The notes below the pieces were generated by a model, which saw only the letters and a list, made by a program, of their open reading frames with translations, searched no databases and was not told the DNA's origin. The position numbers and the translations under genes are program-made. 64,000 bases of DNA from Planktosalinus lacus (GTDB taxonomy: Bacteria; Bacteroidota; Bacteroidia; Flavobacteriales; Flavobacteriaceae): NCBI RefSeq assembly GCF_014640155.1, contig NZ_BMGK01000007.1, positions 165,029-229,028 on the forward strand. The letters are read 5' to 3'. Position 1 is the stretch's first letter. Each line of letters starts with the position of its first letter. Positions 32,157 through 40,472 of this stretch are shown here, piece after piece.

Positions 32157-34400
32157 CTAAAACTTCAACGTAACACCTGCTAAAAAGTGAATACCTGCCT
32201 GCGGGTAATAACCCGCACCTTCAATGGTGGTTATGGTTCCCGGTTCTGAGAAATCATCATCATAAGTAAAAAAGTAACCATTGGACACATATTTCACATC
32301 AAAAATATTGTTGACCATTCCGTTGAGTAAAATGGATGAGAAGACCGGGATGTCTTTAATTTCATATATGATATTGAGGTCATTGATGAAAAAACTATCC
32401 AATTTGGAGGCCTCGCTGTCGATATTCCCTATATATTGATCACCTACAAATTTAGATAACCAGCCCACTTGAAACCCTTCAAATGGTTGGTATATCAGCA
32501 TGCTGTTGGCTACTACTTCGGGTGAAAAAGAAATGTTAGTCGTTCCCAAGTTGACCAGTTCACCGTCGATGGAGGCTACAAAATTTCGGTTTTTGTTTTG
32601 GCTTAATGCGATATTGGGCATCCAGCGCAATTGATTTGCAAGTCGGATGTCTGCTTCTACTTCAATTCCCAATCGGTAACTTTCTCCACTGGTGGTGCGT
32701 AAAGGTGCACCCACATCATTCAGTTCACCAGATAGCACTAACTGATCTTTATAGTCCATATAAAACAGGTTGGTGTTTACATTTATCCTTTTGGAAGCAT
32801 AGCGCCAGCCCAATTCAAAATCGTCGAGTTTTTCGGGGGTGTTGATACCTTCTTCAAAATCGTTCCGGGTGGGTTCACGATGTGCTCTTCCGTAAGATAA
32901 ATAAAACTGATTAGTGGGGTTGAGTTGATAACTTAATCCGGCTTTTGGATTGAAGAAATTAAAGCTTTCATTAATATCAACTGGAACAATATCTGATGTA
33001 ATCCCTCCGGTTTTATAATCGATGAAACGGCCTTGTAAATCACCGAATGCCTGCCACTGGTCATTGATTTTATACGTGGCTTTTGAAAACACTGTAAATT
33101 CGCTTTTGGTGGCATCACTAAAGTAATAATTATCTCTGATCTCTGAACCTGCGGCATATTGCGCCCAGATGATTTCACCAAAGTGGTCACCCTCATATAA
33201 ACTGTAAAACACGCCTGAAGTGAGTTCAAGGCAATTCTTTTTAAAAGTGGTATTGGCATTGATTACATAATAGTCATTATCCAGCCAGCGACGCCGGATG
33301 ATGTCCATTTCATCAATGGTTTCACCGCCCACTTCTATGGGATCCAGACCGTATGTTCCAAAGCTGTCGTCCTCTCTATATTGCTCAAAAAAGCCTCTTC
33401 CATAAGTATAGTTTAGCCCTATGTTTGTTGACCAGAAATTGTTCCAGCGCTGGTTCCAGTGTAGTTGGTAGTGGTCTTGCTTGTAGTCGTCCACTTCGTT
33501 GTCATAGAATTTCATATTGCCGTTTACATCAAAATACATTCCAGCGGGATTGAAAGTTCTGTCTTCTTCAAGGGTTTCAGCATCGATGCCAAACCAGCTT
33601 TGATAAGTAACCTCATGTCCGCCAAAGGTGATGGCTTTAATCAGGGTATTCTTATCTACAAAAGAACCTTGCAGGAAATAGGATTTTAAATCTGATGATG
33701 CCCGGTCAATATAACCGTCTGATGCAATGGCTGAAAGTCTTCCGGCAATTTCAATTTTGTCCTGAAGTAATCCCGAGGTGAATTTCAGGTTATGCCGACG
33801 GGTATTGAAACTTCCAAAACTGTTTGAAATCTCGGCTCCGGCCTCTTTTGAGACGGCATCTGTCAAGAGGTTTAAACTTGCTCCAAAGGCACCTGAACCA
33901 TTTGTGGATGTGCCCACGCCACGTTGTAATTGCAGGTTTTCAATTGAGGAAGCAAAATCTGGCAGGTTGACCCAAAAAGTTCCCTGACTTTCAGAATCGT
34001 TAAAAGGGATTCCGTTCAAGGTTACATTTACACGTGATGCGTCACTGCCACGCACCCTGATATAGGTATATCCCACGCCGGCACCGGCATCTGAAGTACT
34101 AACCACTGAAGGCAAATAATTCAACAAGATGGGAATGTCCTGACCCAGGTTGCGTTTTTCTAGTTCCTCTTTACTGACATTGCTGTGTGTAATGGGGGAA
34201 TCAGCATCGACACGTACAGACCTTACTAATACTTCATCGAGCATTTCGGGTTTTTGGATAGAGTCGTTTTCTTCTTGTGCCAGAATTTGAATTCCAGAAA
34301 AACAGATTAAACAAATGATTAAAAGGGATTTCCTAGTTTGAATGCAAGAAATCTGTTGATGAGGTTCCCGCTTTCGCGAGAATGTGAATAAAGTTTTCAT
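32157..34400 (-). CDS. TonB-dependent receptor, predicted thiamine importer
   Basis: A 747-residue outer-membrane receptor. A long N-terminal region with a hydrophobic signal (RKSLLIICLICFSGIQILAQ, about 23-42) precedes a TonB-box-like DEVLVRSVR, the plug (VVSTSDAGAGVGYTYIRVRGSDASRVNVTLNGIPFND, in two conserved parts) and a barrel ending in VTLKF. Unlike the 11-2650 receptor it has no carboxypeptidase-regulatory domain. A TPP riboswitch with terminator occupies its leader, so it is expressed when thiamine pyrophosphate is low. The genes upstream encode a thiamine-type permease and binding protein. Import of thiamine or a precursor is strongly inferred. Confidence 0.93.
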   Translation of the reverse strand: MKTLFTFSRKREPHQQISCIQTRKSLLIICLICFSGIQILAQEENDSIQKPEMLDEVLVRSVRVDADSPITHSNVSKEELEKRNLGQDIPILLNYLPSVVSTSDAGAGVGYTYIRVRGSDASRVNVTLNGIPFNDSESQGTFWVNLPDFASSIENLQLQRGVGTSTNGSGAFGASLNLLTDAVSKEAGAEISNSFGSFNTRRHNLKFTSGLLQDKIEIAGRLSAIASDGYIDRASSDLKSYFLQGSFVDKNTLIKAITFGGHEVTYQSWFGIDAETLEEDRTFNPAGMYFDVNGNMKFYDNEVDDYKQDHYQLHWNQRWNNFWSTNIGLNYTYGRGFFEQYREDDSFGTYGLDPIEVGGETIDEMDIIRRRWLDNDYYVINANTTFKKNCLELTSGVFYSLYEGDHFGEIIWAQYAAGSEIRDNYYFSDATKSEFTVFSKATYKINDQWQAFGDLQGRFIDYKTGGITSDIVPVDINESFNFFNPKAGLSYQLNPTNQFYLSYGRAHREPTRNDFEEGINTPEKLDDFELGWRYASKRINVNTNLFYMDYKDQLVLSGELNDVGAPLRTTSGESYRLGIEVEADIRLANQLRWMPNIALSQNKNRNFVASIDGELVNLGTTNISFSPEVVANSMLIYQPFEGFQVGWLSKFVGDQYIGNIDSEASKLDSFFINDLNIIYEIKDIPVFSSILLNGMVNNIFDVKYVSNGYFFTYDDDFSEPGTITTIEGAGYYPQAGIHFLAGVTLKF

Positions 34401-34469
34401 TCGTAAAAAAGTTATTACGAATAAAAGGGGCGATTATTCTTTGTTATTAATTGATTAAAATAAGTGTAT

Positions 34470-34511
34470 AAAAAAACCCTTAATAAATCGCTCGAGCCGA
34501 ATTATAAAGGG
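34470..34511 (-). terminator. expression-platform terminator of the TPP riboswitch
   Basis: Minus-strand stem CCCTTTATAA/TTATTAAGGG (34511-34502 and 34486-34477; one mismatch) followed by seven T (34476-34470), 70 bp before the receptor gene. With the aptamer upstream, this is a standard ligand-dependent termination arrangement. Confidence 0.82.
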
Positions 34512-34543
34512 GGTTCATACACAGATGAAGCACTTTGCTTCTG

Positions 34544-34688
34544 TCCCTTGGCAGCATTACCCGCCCAGGTTCATTGGGTATAATCTCAGCCGATTTAGTT
34601 GTTGGTTAATAGTTAATTGTTAAAAGAGCTGATTTTCAACTCACCTCTATTTACTAATAACTCACCACTACATCAGCACCCCTTTGAG
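34544..34688 (-). promoter_or_regulatory. TPP (thiamine pyrophosphate) riboswitch aptamer
   Basis: The minus strand carries the THI-element core in order: AAAGGGGTGCTG at the 5' end, a variable arm of about 75 bases, GGCTGAGATTATACCC, GAACCTG, then GGGTAATGCTGCCAAGGGA. The CUGAGA and GAACCUG boxes and the terminal GGGA are the invariant positions of this riboswitch. A TAAATTTG -7 box at 34702-34695 places the RNA start at the aptamer's 5' edge. Together with the terminator it fills most of the 309 bp gap between arfB and the receptor gene. Confidence 0.95.
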
Positions 34689-34694
34689 ATGGGG

Positions 34695-34702
34695 CAAATT
34701 TA
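34695..34702 (-). promoter_or_regulatory. -7 box of the riboswitch transcript
   Basis: Minus-strand TAAATTTG matches TAnnTTTG, about 7 bp before the aptamer and 8 bp after the arfB stop. No TTG is found at the -33 distance, so promoter strength is uncertain and read-through from arfB could also contribute. Confidence 0.5.
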
Positions 34703-34709
34703 GAGATTT

Positions 34710-35114
34710 TTAATTAATTTTCGGGGGTTTTCTGTTGGCTTTTTTAAGTGCTTTTTCTTTTTTTGATTTCAGGCGTTTTTCTATGGCACTTTTGGAGGGT
34801 TTGGTTTTTTTACGGGCTTTTTTGACTTTGAGGTTTTCTTTAATGAGTTCTAAAAAACGCTCGATGGCGATGGCTTTGTTTTTATGCTGGCTACGACTAT
34901 CGCTACAGCTTAAAAGCAGTATGCCTTCCTTGGTCAAGCGCGAAGCAAGTTTCGCTTCAAGGCGTTCTTTCTCCACTTTTGTTAAGCCTTGTGAGTTGGG
35001 AATATCGAAGCTTAATTCGATACGTGATGCAACTTTATTGACATGTTGCCCGCCGGCACCGCTGCTGCGGGTGGCTTTGAAAGTGAGTTCGTTGAGCAGA
35101 ATATCAGTACGCAT
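34710..35114 (-). CDS. arfB: alternative ribosome-rescue factor ArfB (peptidyl-tRNA hydrolase)
   Basis: A 134-residue RF1-like rescue factor releasing nascent chains from stalled ribosomes without a stop codon. The catalytic GGQ lies at 21-23 (SSGAGGQHVNK) and a basic Lys-rich tail (about 95-134), known to occupy the empty mRNA channel in ArfB/YaeJ, is present. It starts 2 bp after DUF4301 and is the last gene of the overlapping cluster before the riboswitch. Confidence 0.96.
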   Translation of the reverse strand: MRTDILLNELTFKATRSSGAGGQHVNKVASRIELSFDIPNSQGLTKVEKERLEAKLASRLTKEGILLLSCSDSRSQHKNKAIAIERFLELIKENLKVKKARKKTKPSKSAIEKRLKSKKEKALKKANRKPPKIN

Positions 35115-35116
35115 TT

Positions 35117-36646
35117 TTAAACTACCTGATGGGTTTCTTTTAAAAGATCATTGACCGTTTTTACAGGGTTGAAGGTCAATAAGGGCACTTCTACAAAAAG
35201 AGTGGTCCAGTGTGCCATACTGCCATTCCAGAGTCCTGGCAGTTCGAGTGCTTTGATGGTTTTTCCCTGATGGCTTTTATGAGAAATAAATCCGGTTTCG
35301 GGGTTGACAAATTGTGTGAGATCAAACTTTTCACCATTGTAATTTTTGATGCCACAAACTAAATCTACCGGATTGAAGTGAGTCGCTTCCTGAATGATAT
35401 TCATTTGGTGTGAATCGTTTTTGTCAACCTGTGAAAGTTCTACAATTTGTAATGAAATATTACCCTCTTGATTTTTTATCCAAAAAGGACCCCCGCCGGG
35501 AGCACCGGTATTTTGAACCATTCCACATACCCTGATGGGACGGTTGAGTAGTTTTTGTGCTTCATCTAAAGTTTCGGGCAGGGTTTTAATGTTTAATTCT
35601 GATGCCATAAACCCTCTGATGTCTTTCAAGAGGCTTGTTTTTTCTGGATTTTTATCGATACTTTTTAAATAGTTGAAAACTTTTGTTTGGATTTCCAAAA
35701 GCTTTCCGGCGAGGATTTTTTTATGAATTGCAACAGTTTCCAGTTGCTCTTCGGTCACTACATTGTCAATGTTTTTAATGAAAAGAAGGTCAGCTTCCAT
35801 TTCGTTGAGGTTTTCCAAAAGTGCTCCATGACCCGCCGGTCTGAAATGCAAGTTTTTATCTGTGTCTCTGTATGGTGTGTTTTTTAAAGTTGTTGCAATT
35901 GTATCTGTTGATGGTTTTTGAAAGGAATAAGAAATGTTTAAGTTGGATTTGGTTTTGCGTTCTACGCGTTTTTTTACTTTTAAAAACTCCTTTTTAAAAT
36001 GTTCAACAAAGGTTTCAGCAAAGGTAAAATGAATATAACATTGTCCTTGAGTTGAGGCATAAAAACCGGTTTCCAATAATTGCTCTTCAAAAGCAGTAGC
36101 AGTATTTTTTTTGTATTTATGAAACGGAACCAGACCTTTCGGAAGCTTGCTATAGTTAAGCCCATCTTCTTTAAGCAGTGTTTTTACCAGTAAATGAATG
36201 CGCTTCCCTTTTTTATAGAATTTAAATTCGGGATACAATTTCCTGAGTTTTTTACGCAGTTTTTTGGTAAATGCAAAATGCGGAAGGCCTTTTAAAAAAT
36301 CTTCCAACAGTTGTGTATCGTTTTCGGCCAGGTAATTGTTGAATTTTTGTTCATCAGGTTTGTAGGTTTCCACAAAATAATGTAAATGCTTAAACATTCT
36401 TGTGGCAGCTCCAGATGCAGGAACAAATTTTACAATGGTCAGGTTGTCCTTTCTTTTGTCGTACAGTTTTATGAGATGTTCTTTTTCCTTTTGAGAAAAG
36501 CAAAGTATCCCGTTTGAGTGGGTAGCAGCACTAATAAGGTGGATAAAAGGAATGCCGTTCTCAAAACGTTTTAAATCCTTCAGGACTTTAGCTTCCGTGA
36601 GTCCGTGTTGTTGAATTTGTATGTTATCTTTTTTGGTAAATTTCAT
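35117..36646 (-). CDS. DUF4301 protein, nucleotidyltransferase-like motif
   Basis: A 509-residue cytosolic protein of DUF4301. Near residue 75 the sequence VPASGAATRMFK resembles the G-x-G-T-R-M phosphate loop of sugar-nucleotide and cytidylyl transferases. The C-terminal half has NTGAPGGGPFW and HFNPVDLVCGIKNYNG. No function is established for the family. It overlaps the NadR-like kinase gene by 23 bp and is followed by arfB after 2 bp, so it belongs to the cluster with PnuC and the YkoF-like protein. A role in activating or modifying a vitamin or nucleotide is possible, by inference only. Confidence 0.88.
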   Translation of the reverse strand: MKFTKKDNIQIQQHGLTEAKVLKDLKRFENGIPFIHLISAATHSNGILCFSQKEKEHLIKLYDKRKDNLTIVKFVPASGAATRMFKHLHYFVETYKPDEQKFNNYLAENDTQLLEDFLKGLPHFAFTKKLRKKLRKLYPEFKFYKKGKRIHLLVKTLLKEDGLNYSKLPKGLVPFHKYKKNTATAFEEQLLETGFYASTQGQCYIHFTFAETFVEHFKKEFLKVKKRVERKTKSNLNISYSFQKPSTDTIATTLKNTPYRDTDKNLHFRPAGHGALLENLNEMEADLLFIKNIDNVVTEEQLETVAIHKKILAGKLLEIQTKVFNYLKSIDKNPEKTSLLKDIRGFMASELNIKTLPETLDEAQKLLNRPIRVCGMVQNTGAPGGGPFWIKNQEGNISLQIVELSQVDKNDSHQMNIIQEATHFNPVDLVCGIKNYNGEKFDLTQFVNPETGFISHKSHQGKTIKALELPGLWNGSMAHWTTLFVEVPLLTFNPVKTVNDLLKETHQVV

Positions 36647-37214
36647 TCTCTAATAGCTTTTCTACTACATCATTGGCTTCTTTCAGTCGTCGGTTGTAGT
36701 TGCCTTTTAAAACTTTGTAGTTAATGTTTTGTTGTTTCAATTCTTCTTCAAATATCTGAAACATGTGTTCTCTATCATCGGGCTTATCTCTTAGGTCATC
36801 TGCTTCCCAAGGTATATCGATGTATAACAAAAAATAAAGATCATATTTATTATTTTGCACCCAAGATTTAATTTTTTCGGGGCAAAAGCCGTTATAGTAG
36901 ACTTCAGAATAGACTTTGAGTTGCAATAAATTGGTGTCGTAAAATACTACATTTTTTGCATATTTTTCGGCGAAAGCCTCGTTTTGAAGCTGACCTTCAG
37001 CGATTGGAATCAAGTCATCTATTTGACATACCTCCTTGTGCAAGTCCCATTTTTTTTGCAGGTAAGTTCTCATAAACTCCGGAGCCCAGGAAGTGTTGAA
37101 CTGTTTTGCAAGATCTTGAGAAAGTGTAGTTTTTCCGGTTGATTCAGGCCCAAAAAACACTACTTTCAAGAAGTTTTTGCTTGTAGTTTGGGGTTGTTGA
37201 TTATTTTTTTCCAT
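36624..37214 (-). CDS. NadR-like ATPase/kinase
   Basis: A 196-residue P-loop protein like the C-terminal kinase domain of NadR: Walker A GPESTGKTTLSQDLA (about 22-36), WAPEFMRTYLQKK, and the lid region DIPWEADDLRDKPDDRE. NadR-type kinases phosphorylate nicotinamide riboside. Here it overlaps the PnuC-family permease gene by 49 bp, in a cluster next to a TPP-regulated receptor, so it might phosphorylate thiamine (trapping it after uptake) or nicotinamide riboside. The sequence alone does not decide; context favours thiamine. Confidence 0.88.
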   Translation of the reverse strand: MEKNNQQPQTTSKNFLKVVFFGPESTGKTTLSQDLAKQFNTSWAPEFMRTYLQKKWDLHKEVCQIDDLIPIAEGQLQNEAFAEKYAKNVVFYDTNLLQLKVYSEVYYNGFCPEKIKSWVQNNKYDLYFLLYIDIPWEADDLRDKPDDREHMFQIFEEELKQQNINYKVLKGNYNRRLKEANDVVEKLLENEIYQKR

Positions 37215-37807
37215 TCCAGGTAGCCGTAAATTGCAATGATGGTAAAGATTAAATATTGTAAAGAGGTAAAGGTATAACCTTTATAGAAATATAGTGGTAT
37301 GGAGATGAGGTCACCCACAATCCAATAGAGCCAGTTTTCAATTTTCTTTTTAGCCATAAGCCACATTCCTACAAAAAATATGGCAGTTGTAAGCGTGTCT
37401 ACATAAGCTACCCAGTCGTTCCATTTATCGAATAACTGATATACAATAAAAACAAAGCTCATTCCTGCAATAAATAAGATAACTGACTGAAGCTTTTCTT
37501 TTTTTGAGGTAGTTGTAATTGGGGTAAAGTGTTTAGCATCTACTTTTCTTGTCCAGATATACCAGCCATAGACACTCATTGAAAAATAATACCCATTGAT
37601 GAGCATATCACCAATGAGTCCCCATTGATAGAGTAAATAAACAAAAATGGATGTGCTTATTATGCCGGTGGGAAACACCAGGATGTTATCTTTTTTTGCA
37701 TACCAAACTGAGAGCAAGCCAAAAAAAACAGCAATGATCTCTAGTGAAATAAACAGGGTAGAGTAACCGCTGTACTGACTAAAGAGCCAATCAAAAATGA
37801 GGGACAT
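37166..37807 (-). CDS. pnuC: PnuC-family vitamin transporter, probably thiamine-specific (PnuT)
   Basis: A 213-residue inner-membrane protein with about seven helices. It contains NGYYFSMSVYGWYIW and WLYWIVGDLISIPLYFYKG, the aromatic substrate-site segments of PnuC-type facilitators. PnuC members carry nicotinamide riboside; PnuT members in Bacteroidota carry thiamine and are associated with TPP riboswitches and a TonB receptor. It overlaps the YkoF-like gene upstream (17 bp) and the kinase gene downstream (49 bp), indicating tight coupling of uptake and trapping. Confidence 0.92.
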   Translation of the reverse strand: MSLIFDWLFSQYSGYSTLFISLEIIAVFFGLLSVWYAKKDNILVFPTGIISTSIFVYLLYQWGLIGDMLINGYYFSMSVYGWYIWTRKVDAKHFTPITTTSKKEKLQSVILFIAGMSFVFIVYQLFDKWNDWVAYVDTLTTAIFFVGMWLMAKKKIENWLYWIVGDLISIPLYFYKGYTFTSLQYLIFTIIAIYGYLEWKKIINNPKLQAKTS

Positions 37808-38051
37808 ACTCGCTTCGGTTTGATTTTACAATTTTTATATACAATACGCCACGCTCAATAGCCTCGAGTGCTATTTTCATTTCGTCCTGAAGCACGTTCA
37901 TTACTGTATCATAATCGCCATAAACCTGGGTGCTTAAGGGGTTTTCTGAAACCTTCAGGCCAGAGACTCGCAATTTTTTTATAAAATCAATAATGGGTTG
38001 TTCATAAGTGTCCTGAAGTGGTGAAAGGGTGAGTTCAACAGAGATTTCCAT
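37791..38051 (-). CDS. YkoF/MTH1187-like thiamine-binding protein
   Basis: An 86-residue cytosolic protein of the MTH1187/YkoF superfamily (ferredoxin-like fold, VELTLSPLQDTYEQPIIDFIKKL, then NPLSTQVYGDYDTVMNVL). YkoF of Bacillus binds thiamine via two such domains; single-domain members form oligomers. It opens the overlapping run with the PnuC-type permease and kinase, supporting a thiamine role for them. Its gene follows the 38075-39046 gene by 23 bp. Confidence 0.85.
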   Translation of the reverse strand: MEISVELTLSPLQDTYEQPIIDFIKKLRVSGLKVSENPLSTQVYGDYDTVMNVLQDEMKIALEAIERGVLYIKIVKSNRSEYVPHF

Positions 38052-38074
38052 AAAATAAAATATTGCTTATTGTT

Positions 38075-39046
38075 TTAATCATTTTTGAATACGTGCAGTT
38101 TGGCGCCCATTCCATAATTGTCATAGCCGTTTCTGAGCAATTCAGAATTTGGATTGTAATCAAAATTAAAGGCTTGCCATTTCTTATTGTTAAAAAAAAT
38201 GCGTCTTACCATGGTTTGTTTGCCGCTCAGTTGGTTTGTTAAAGGCAATAATGGTCTGAAGGATACAGCAATTTTTTCAATTCCTCTTTTGGTTTTGTAT
38301 TCGTTATAGGTTTTTGTTTGAATAAGGTTTCCATTACTGTCAGTGGGTCCTAACACTTGAATGGAAACATACAAACCTTCTTGTGGGATAAAGATGTTAT
38401 TGTCTGAAAGGTCGAGTTCAAAAACGTCCTTTTTTTCTTTTTCAGTTATGTTGAAAACGATGTTACCATAAGAAATTTCATTTCCCGGAAGGCCATTGTC
38501 GTTCTCATAAAATTTCACGCGCATCAAAGTTGAAAATTTCCTAACGGGAATGATTTTGCCTGCCACTTCTTCCTTGACATTGATGGGCAATAATAGAGTA
38601 GCAATTTTAGTGGGTTTAGCATCAATTTTTTGAAACAAAACAGCGATTTCACTTTCCACGGTTTGAAGCCATGAATTGTGGTAATTGGTGTGCGAAATAG
38701 GTTCAACTTCCCTTTTTTTATATTTGCCGTCAGGCAGGCTTGAGAGGACTACTTCTTTCAATTGGTCAACTTTTGGCGCAAGTGAATAGGCTTCCTTAAT
38801 TGTTGAAGTGAGGATGCTGATTTCTTCATAACCCAAAGCTGAAACAAAGAGGGTGTCTACATCTGGGTAGCGCTTTTTCTGGTATAAAAACTCCCCTTCA
38901 GCATTGGCATAAGAACCGAGTCCGTTTCCAAATGAGATGGTTGCAAATGAAACGGGTTCTTGAGTTTCTGCATCAAAAAAGCGAATGGTTTGACCCGAAA
39001 TCAAATTAGTGAATGCTAGAATGAAGATTAATGAGTAAATTTTCAT
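38075..39046 (-). CDS. secreted protein with carboxypeptidase-regulatory-like domain
   Basis: A 323-residue exported protein. The signal peptide (MKIYSLIFILAFTNLISG) is followed by a CarboxypepD_reg-like domain (residues about 20-95: DAETQEPVSFATISFGNG, YANAEGEFLYQ, VSALGYEE) and a beta-rich C-terminal domain containing STLMRVKFYENDNGLPG. It shares this two-domain plan with the protein at 18253-19113. No catalytic residues are evident; an envelope or adhesion-related role is possible. It is 16 bp after the GGGP synthase gene and 23 bp before the YkoF-like gene, so it may be cotranscribed with the thiamine cluster. Confidence 0.82.
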   Translation of the reverse strand: MKIYSLIFILAFTNLISGQTIRFFDAETQEPVSFATISFGNGLGSYANAEGEFLYQKKRYPDVDTLFVSALGYEEISILTSTIKEAYSLAPKVDQLKEVVLSSLPDGKYKKREVEPISHTNYHNSWLQTVESEIAVLFQKIDAKPTKIATLLLPINVKEEVAGKIIPVRKFSTLMRVKFYENDNGLPGNEISYGNIVFNITEKEKKDVFELDLSDNNIFIPQEGLYVSIQVLGPTDSNGNLIQTKTYNEYKTKRGIEKIAVSFRPLLPLTNQLSGKQTMVRRIFFNNKKWQAFNFDYNPNSELLRNGYDNYGMGAKLHVFKND

Positions 39047-39062
39047 TTGTTATTTTCTTTTT

Positions 39063-39770
39063 TCAAGATACGAATATATTTTGTTCAAAAGCTGTTCCAA
39101 TCACTACGATATCTGCTCCCATTTTAAAAACTTCTTCCAGTTCGTGGGCAGAGCGAATGCCCCCACCCACTATCAACGGGATGTTCAATGCTTTTGAAAC
39201 AGACAGAATAATTTGATTTGAAACCCTGTTTTTAGCACCACTTCCAGCTTCCAGGTAGACGAGTTTCTTTCCGGAATATTGCCCTGCCAATGCTGTATGG
39301 ATAATTTTTTTAATGTCGTTTTGAGCCATGGGTTTGGTATTGCTGACGCGTTCTACTGCACTTCTGGCCCCACCATCTATCAATAAATAGGCAGTGGGAA
39401 TAACTTCCATAGTACTTTCTTGAAGCGATTTTACCGCTTTTACTTGTTGATTGATGAGGTATTCGGGATTGTCGCCTGAGAATAAACTCAGGAAAAGAAG
39501 TGCATCTGCTTTATTAGTAATCTGTTTTGCATCACCCGGAAATAGTACAACCGGGAGCTTTGAGAATTGTTTGAAGATATTCACTATAGTCTCAGTTTGA
39601 AATTTTGTTGCAGTGCTTCCTCCCACAAAAAGATGGGTAGTAGTTTTGGGGATTTTGTTTAAAAATTCTAAAGTATTTTTTGGATCAAAATCTTCAGGGT
39701 CGATCAAAATTGCGAGTTGTTTGACTCCCTTTTTTTTTGCGTTAGTAAATGATGTGTAAATGGCACTCAT
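39063..39770 (-). CDS. geranylgeranylglyceryl phosphate synthase family protein
   Basis: A 235-residue TIM-barrel prenyltransferase of the GGGPS/PcrB family, group II. It shows AILIDPEDFDP, FVGGSTAT, LFPGDAKQI, YLEAGSGA and the phosphate-binding VGGGIRSAHE plus GADIVVIGTAFEQN. The archaeal enzymes join geranylgeranyl diphosphate to glycerol-1-phosphate to make ether lipids; the role of bacteroidotal homologues is not settled. The ATG at 39770 is used rather than a TTG at 39773. It follows the phosphopantetheinyl transferase gene by 12 bp. Confidence 0.94.
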   Translation of the reverse strand: MSAIYTSFTNAKKKGVKQLAILIDPEDFDPKNTLEFLNKIPKTTTHLFVGGSTATKFQTETIVNIFKQFSKLPVVLFPGDAKQITNKADALLFLSLFSGDNPEYLINQQVKAVKSLQESTMEVIPTAYLLIDGGARSAVERVSNTKPMAQNDIKKIIHTALAGQYSGKKLVYLEAGSGAKNRVSNQIILSVSKALNIPLIVGGGIRSAHELEEVFKMGADIVVIGTAFEQNIFVS

Positions 39771-39782
39771 CAAAATGAAAGA

Positions 39783-40409
39783 TTAACAAAGTGCATAAGC
39801 ACAGGTGAATTGTTCAAACTCAAAAAAGTGGACTTGGTAGGAGTTTATTTTTCCATTGAAAATAATTTCGGCAGTGGTTTCATTGTCTTCAAATTGAAAA
39901 TCCCTTACATCAATGTGGTGCAAAAAGCTCACGCCTCTATTTGCATATAGCTTGTATAATGCTTCTTTGGCACACCATACAATAGTTAATTTCTGAATAA
40001 CGGCAGCGTCGTTTGCCAGGGTTCTGTATTCTTTTAAAGGGGTAAATTTATTGGCGATGCGTAAAATTTTATCTCGTTGTTTCTCGATGTCTATTCCCAC
40101 TTCATTCTTACTAATAATTATTCCGGAAAATTCATGAGAGTGAGTAATTGAAATACAGGTATGGTCTTTTAAATCCGGTTTTCCGTCTTCGTTGTAAACC
40201 AAATCAAAATCGGTATACCCGGCTTCTTTTAATAAATGGCGCACACTTAAAAAGCCTCTTTTGTGAATGTCTGAAAGCATTTTTGATATCCTGAACCGGC
40301 TGTTTTCAGTGAGAGGAATGTCTTTTATGAGTTCCTCAAAAGGCTCTTCAATCTTCCAAATGAGTACTTTAGTATGTGGGTTTATTGTTATTGTTTTGTA
40401 AAGAGGCAT
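39783..40409 (-). CDS. 4'-phosphopantetheinyl transferase
   Basis: A 208-residue Sfp-type enzyme transferring phosphopantetheine from CoA to carrier proteins. The signatures are SITHSHEFSGIIIS, VGIDIEKQRDKI (Mg-binding Asp and Glu) and FTPLKEYRTL with WCAKEALYKLY. No acyl or peptidyl carrier protein gene is in the window, so the target is unknown; in this phylum single Sfp-type enzymes often serve fatty-acid ACP. It is the first gene of the minus-strand run and is divergent from ahcY, with 63 bp between them. Confidence 0.94.
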   Translation of the reverse strand: MPLYKTITINPHTKVLIWKIEEPFEELIKDIPLTENSRFRISKMLSDIHKRGFLSVRHLLKEAGYTDFDLVYNEDGKPDLKDHTCISITHSHEFSGIIISKNEVGIDIEKQRDKILRIANKFTPLKEYRTLANDAAVIQKLTIVWCAKEALYKLYANRGVSFLHHIDVRDFQFEDNETTAEIIFNGKINSYQVHFFEFEQFTCAYALC

Positions 40410-40429
40410 AGGTTTTGGTAGATAATCTG

Positions 40430-40437
40430 TATTTTTG
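40430..40437 (+). promoter_or_regulatory. -7 box of ahcY
   Basis: TATTTTTG, an exact TAnnTTTG, 35 bp before the ahcY ATG. No well-spaced -33 TTG was found, so this is a partial match. Confidence 0.45.
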
Positions 40438-40472
40438 TATTCTTAAAAATCATATTATACAAATATAACATT

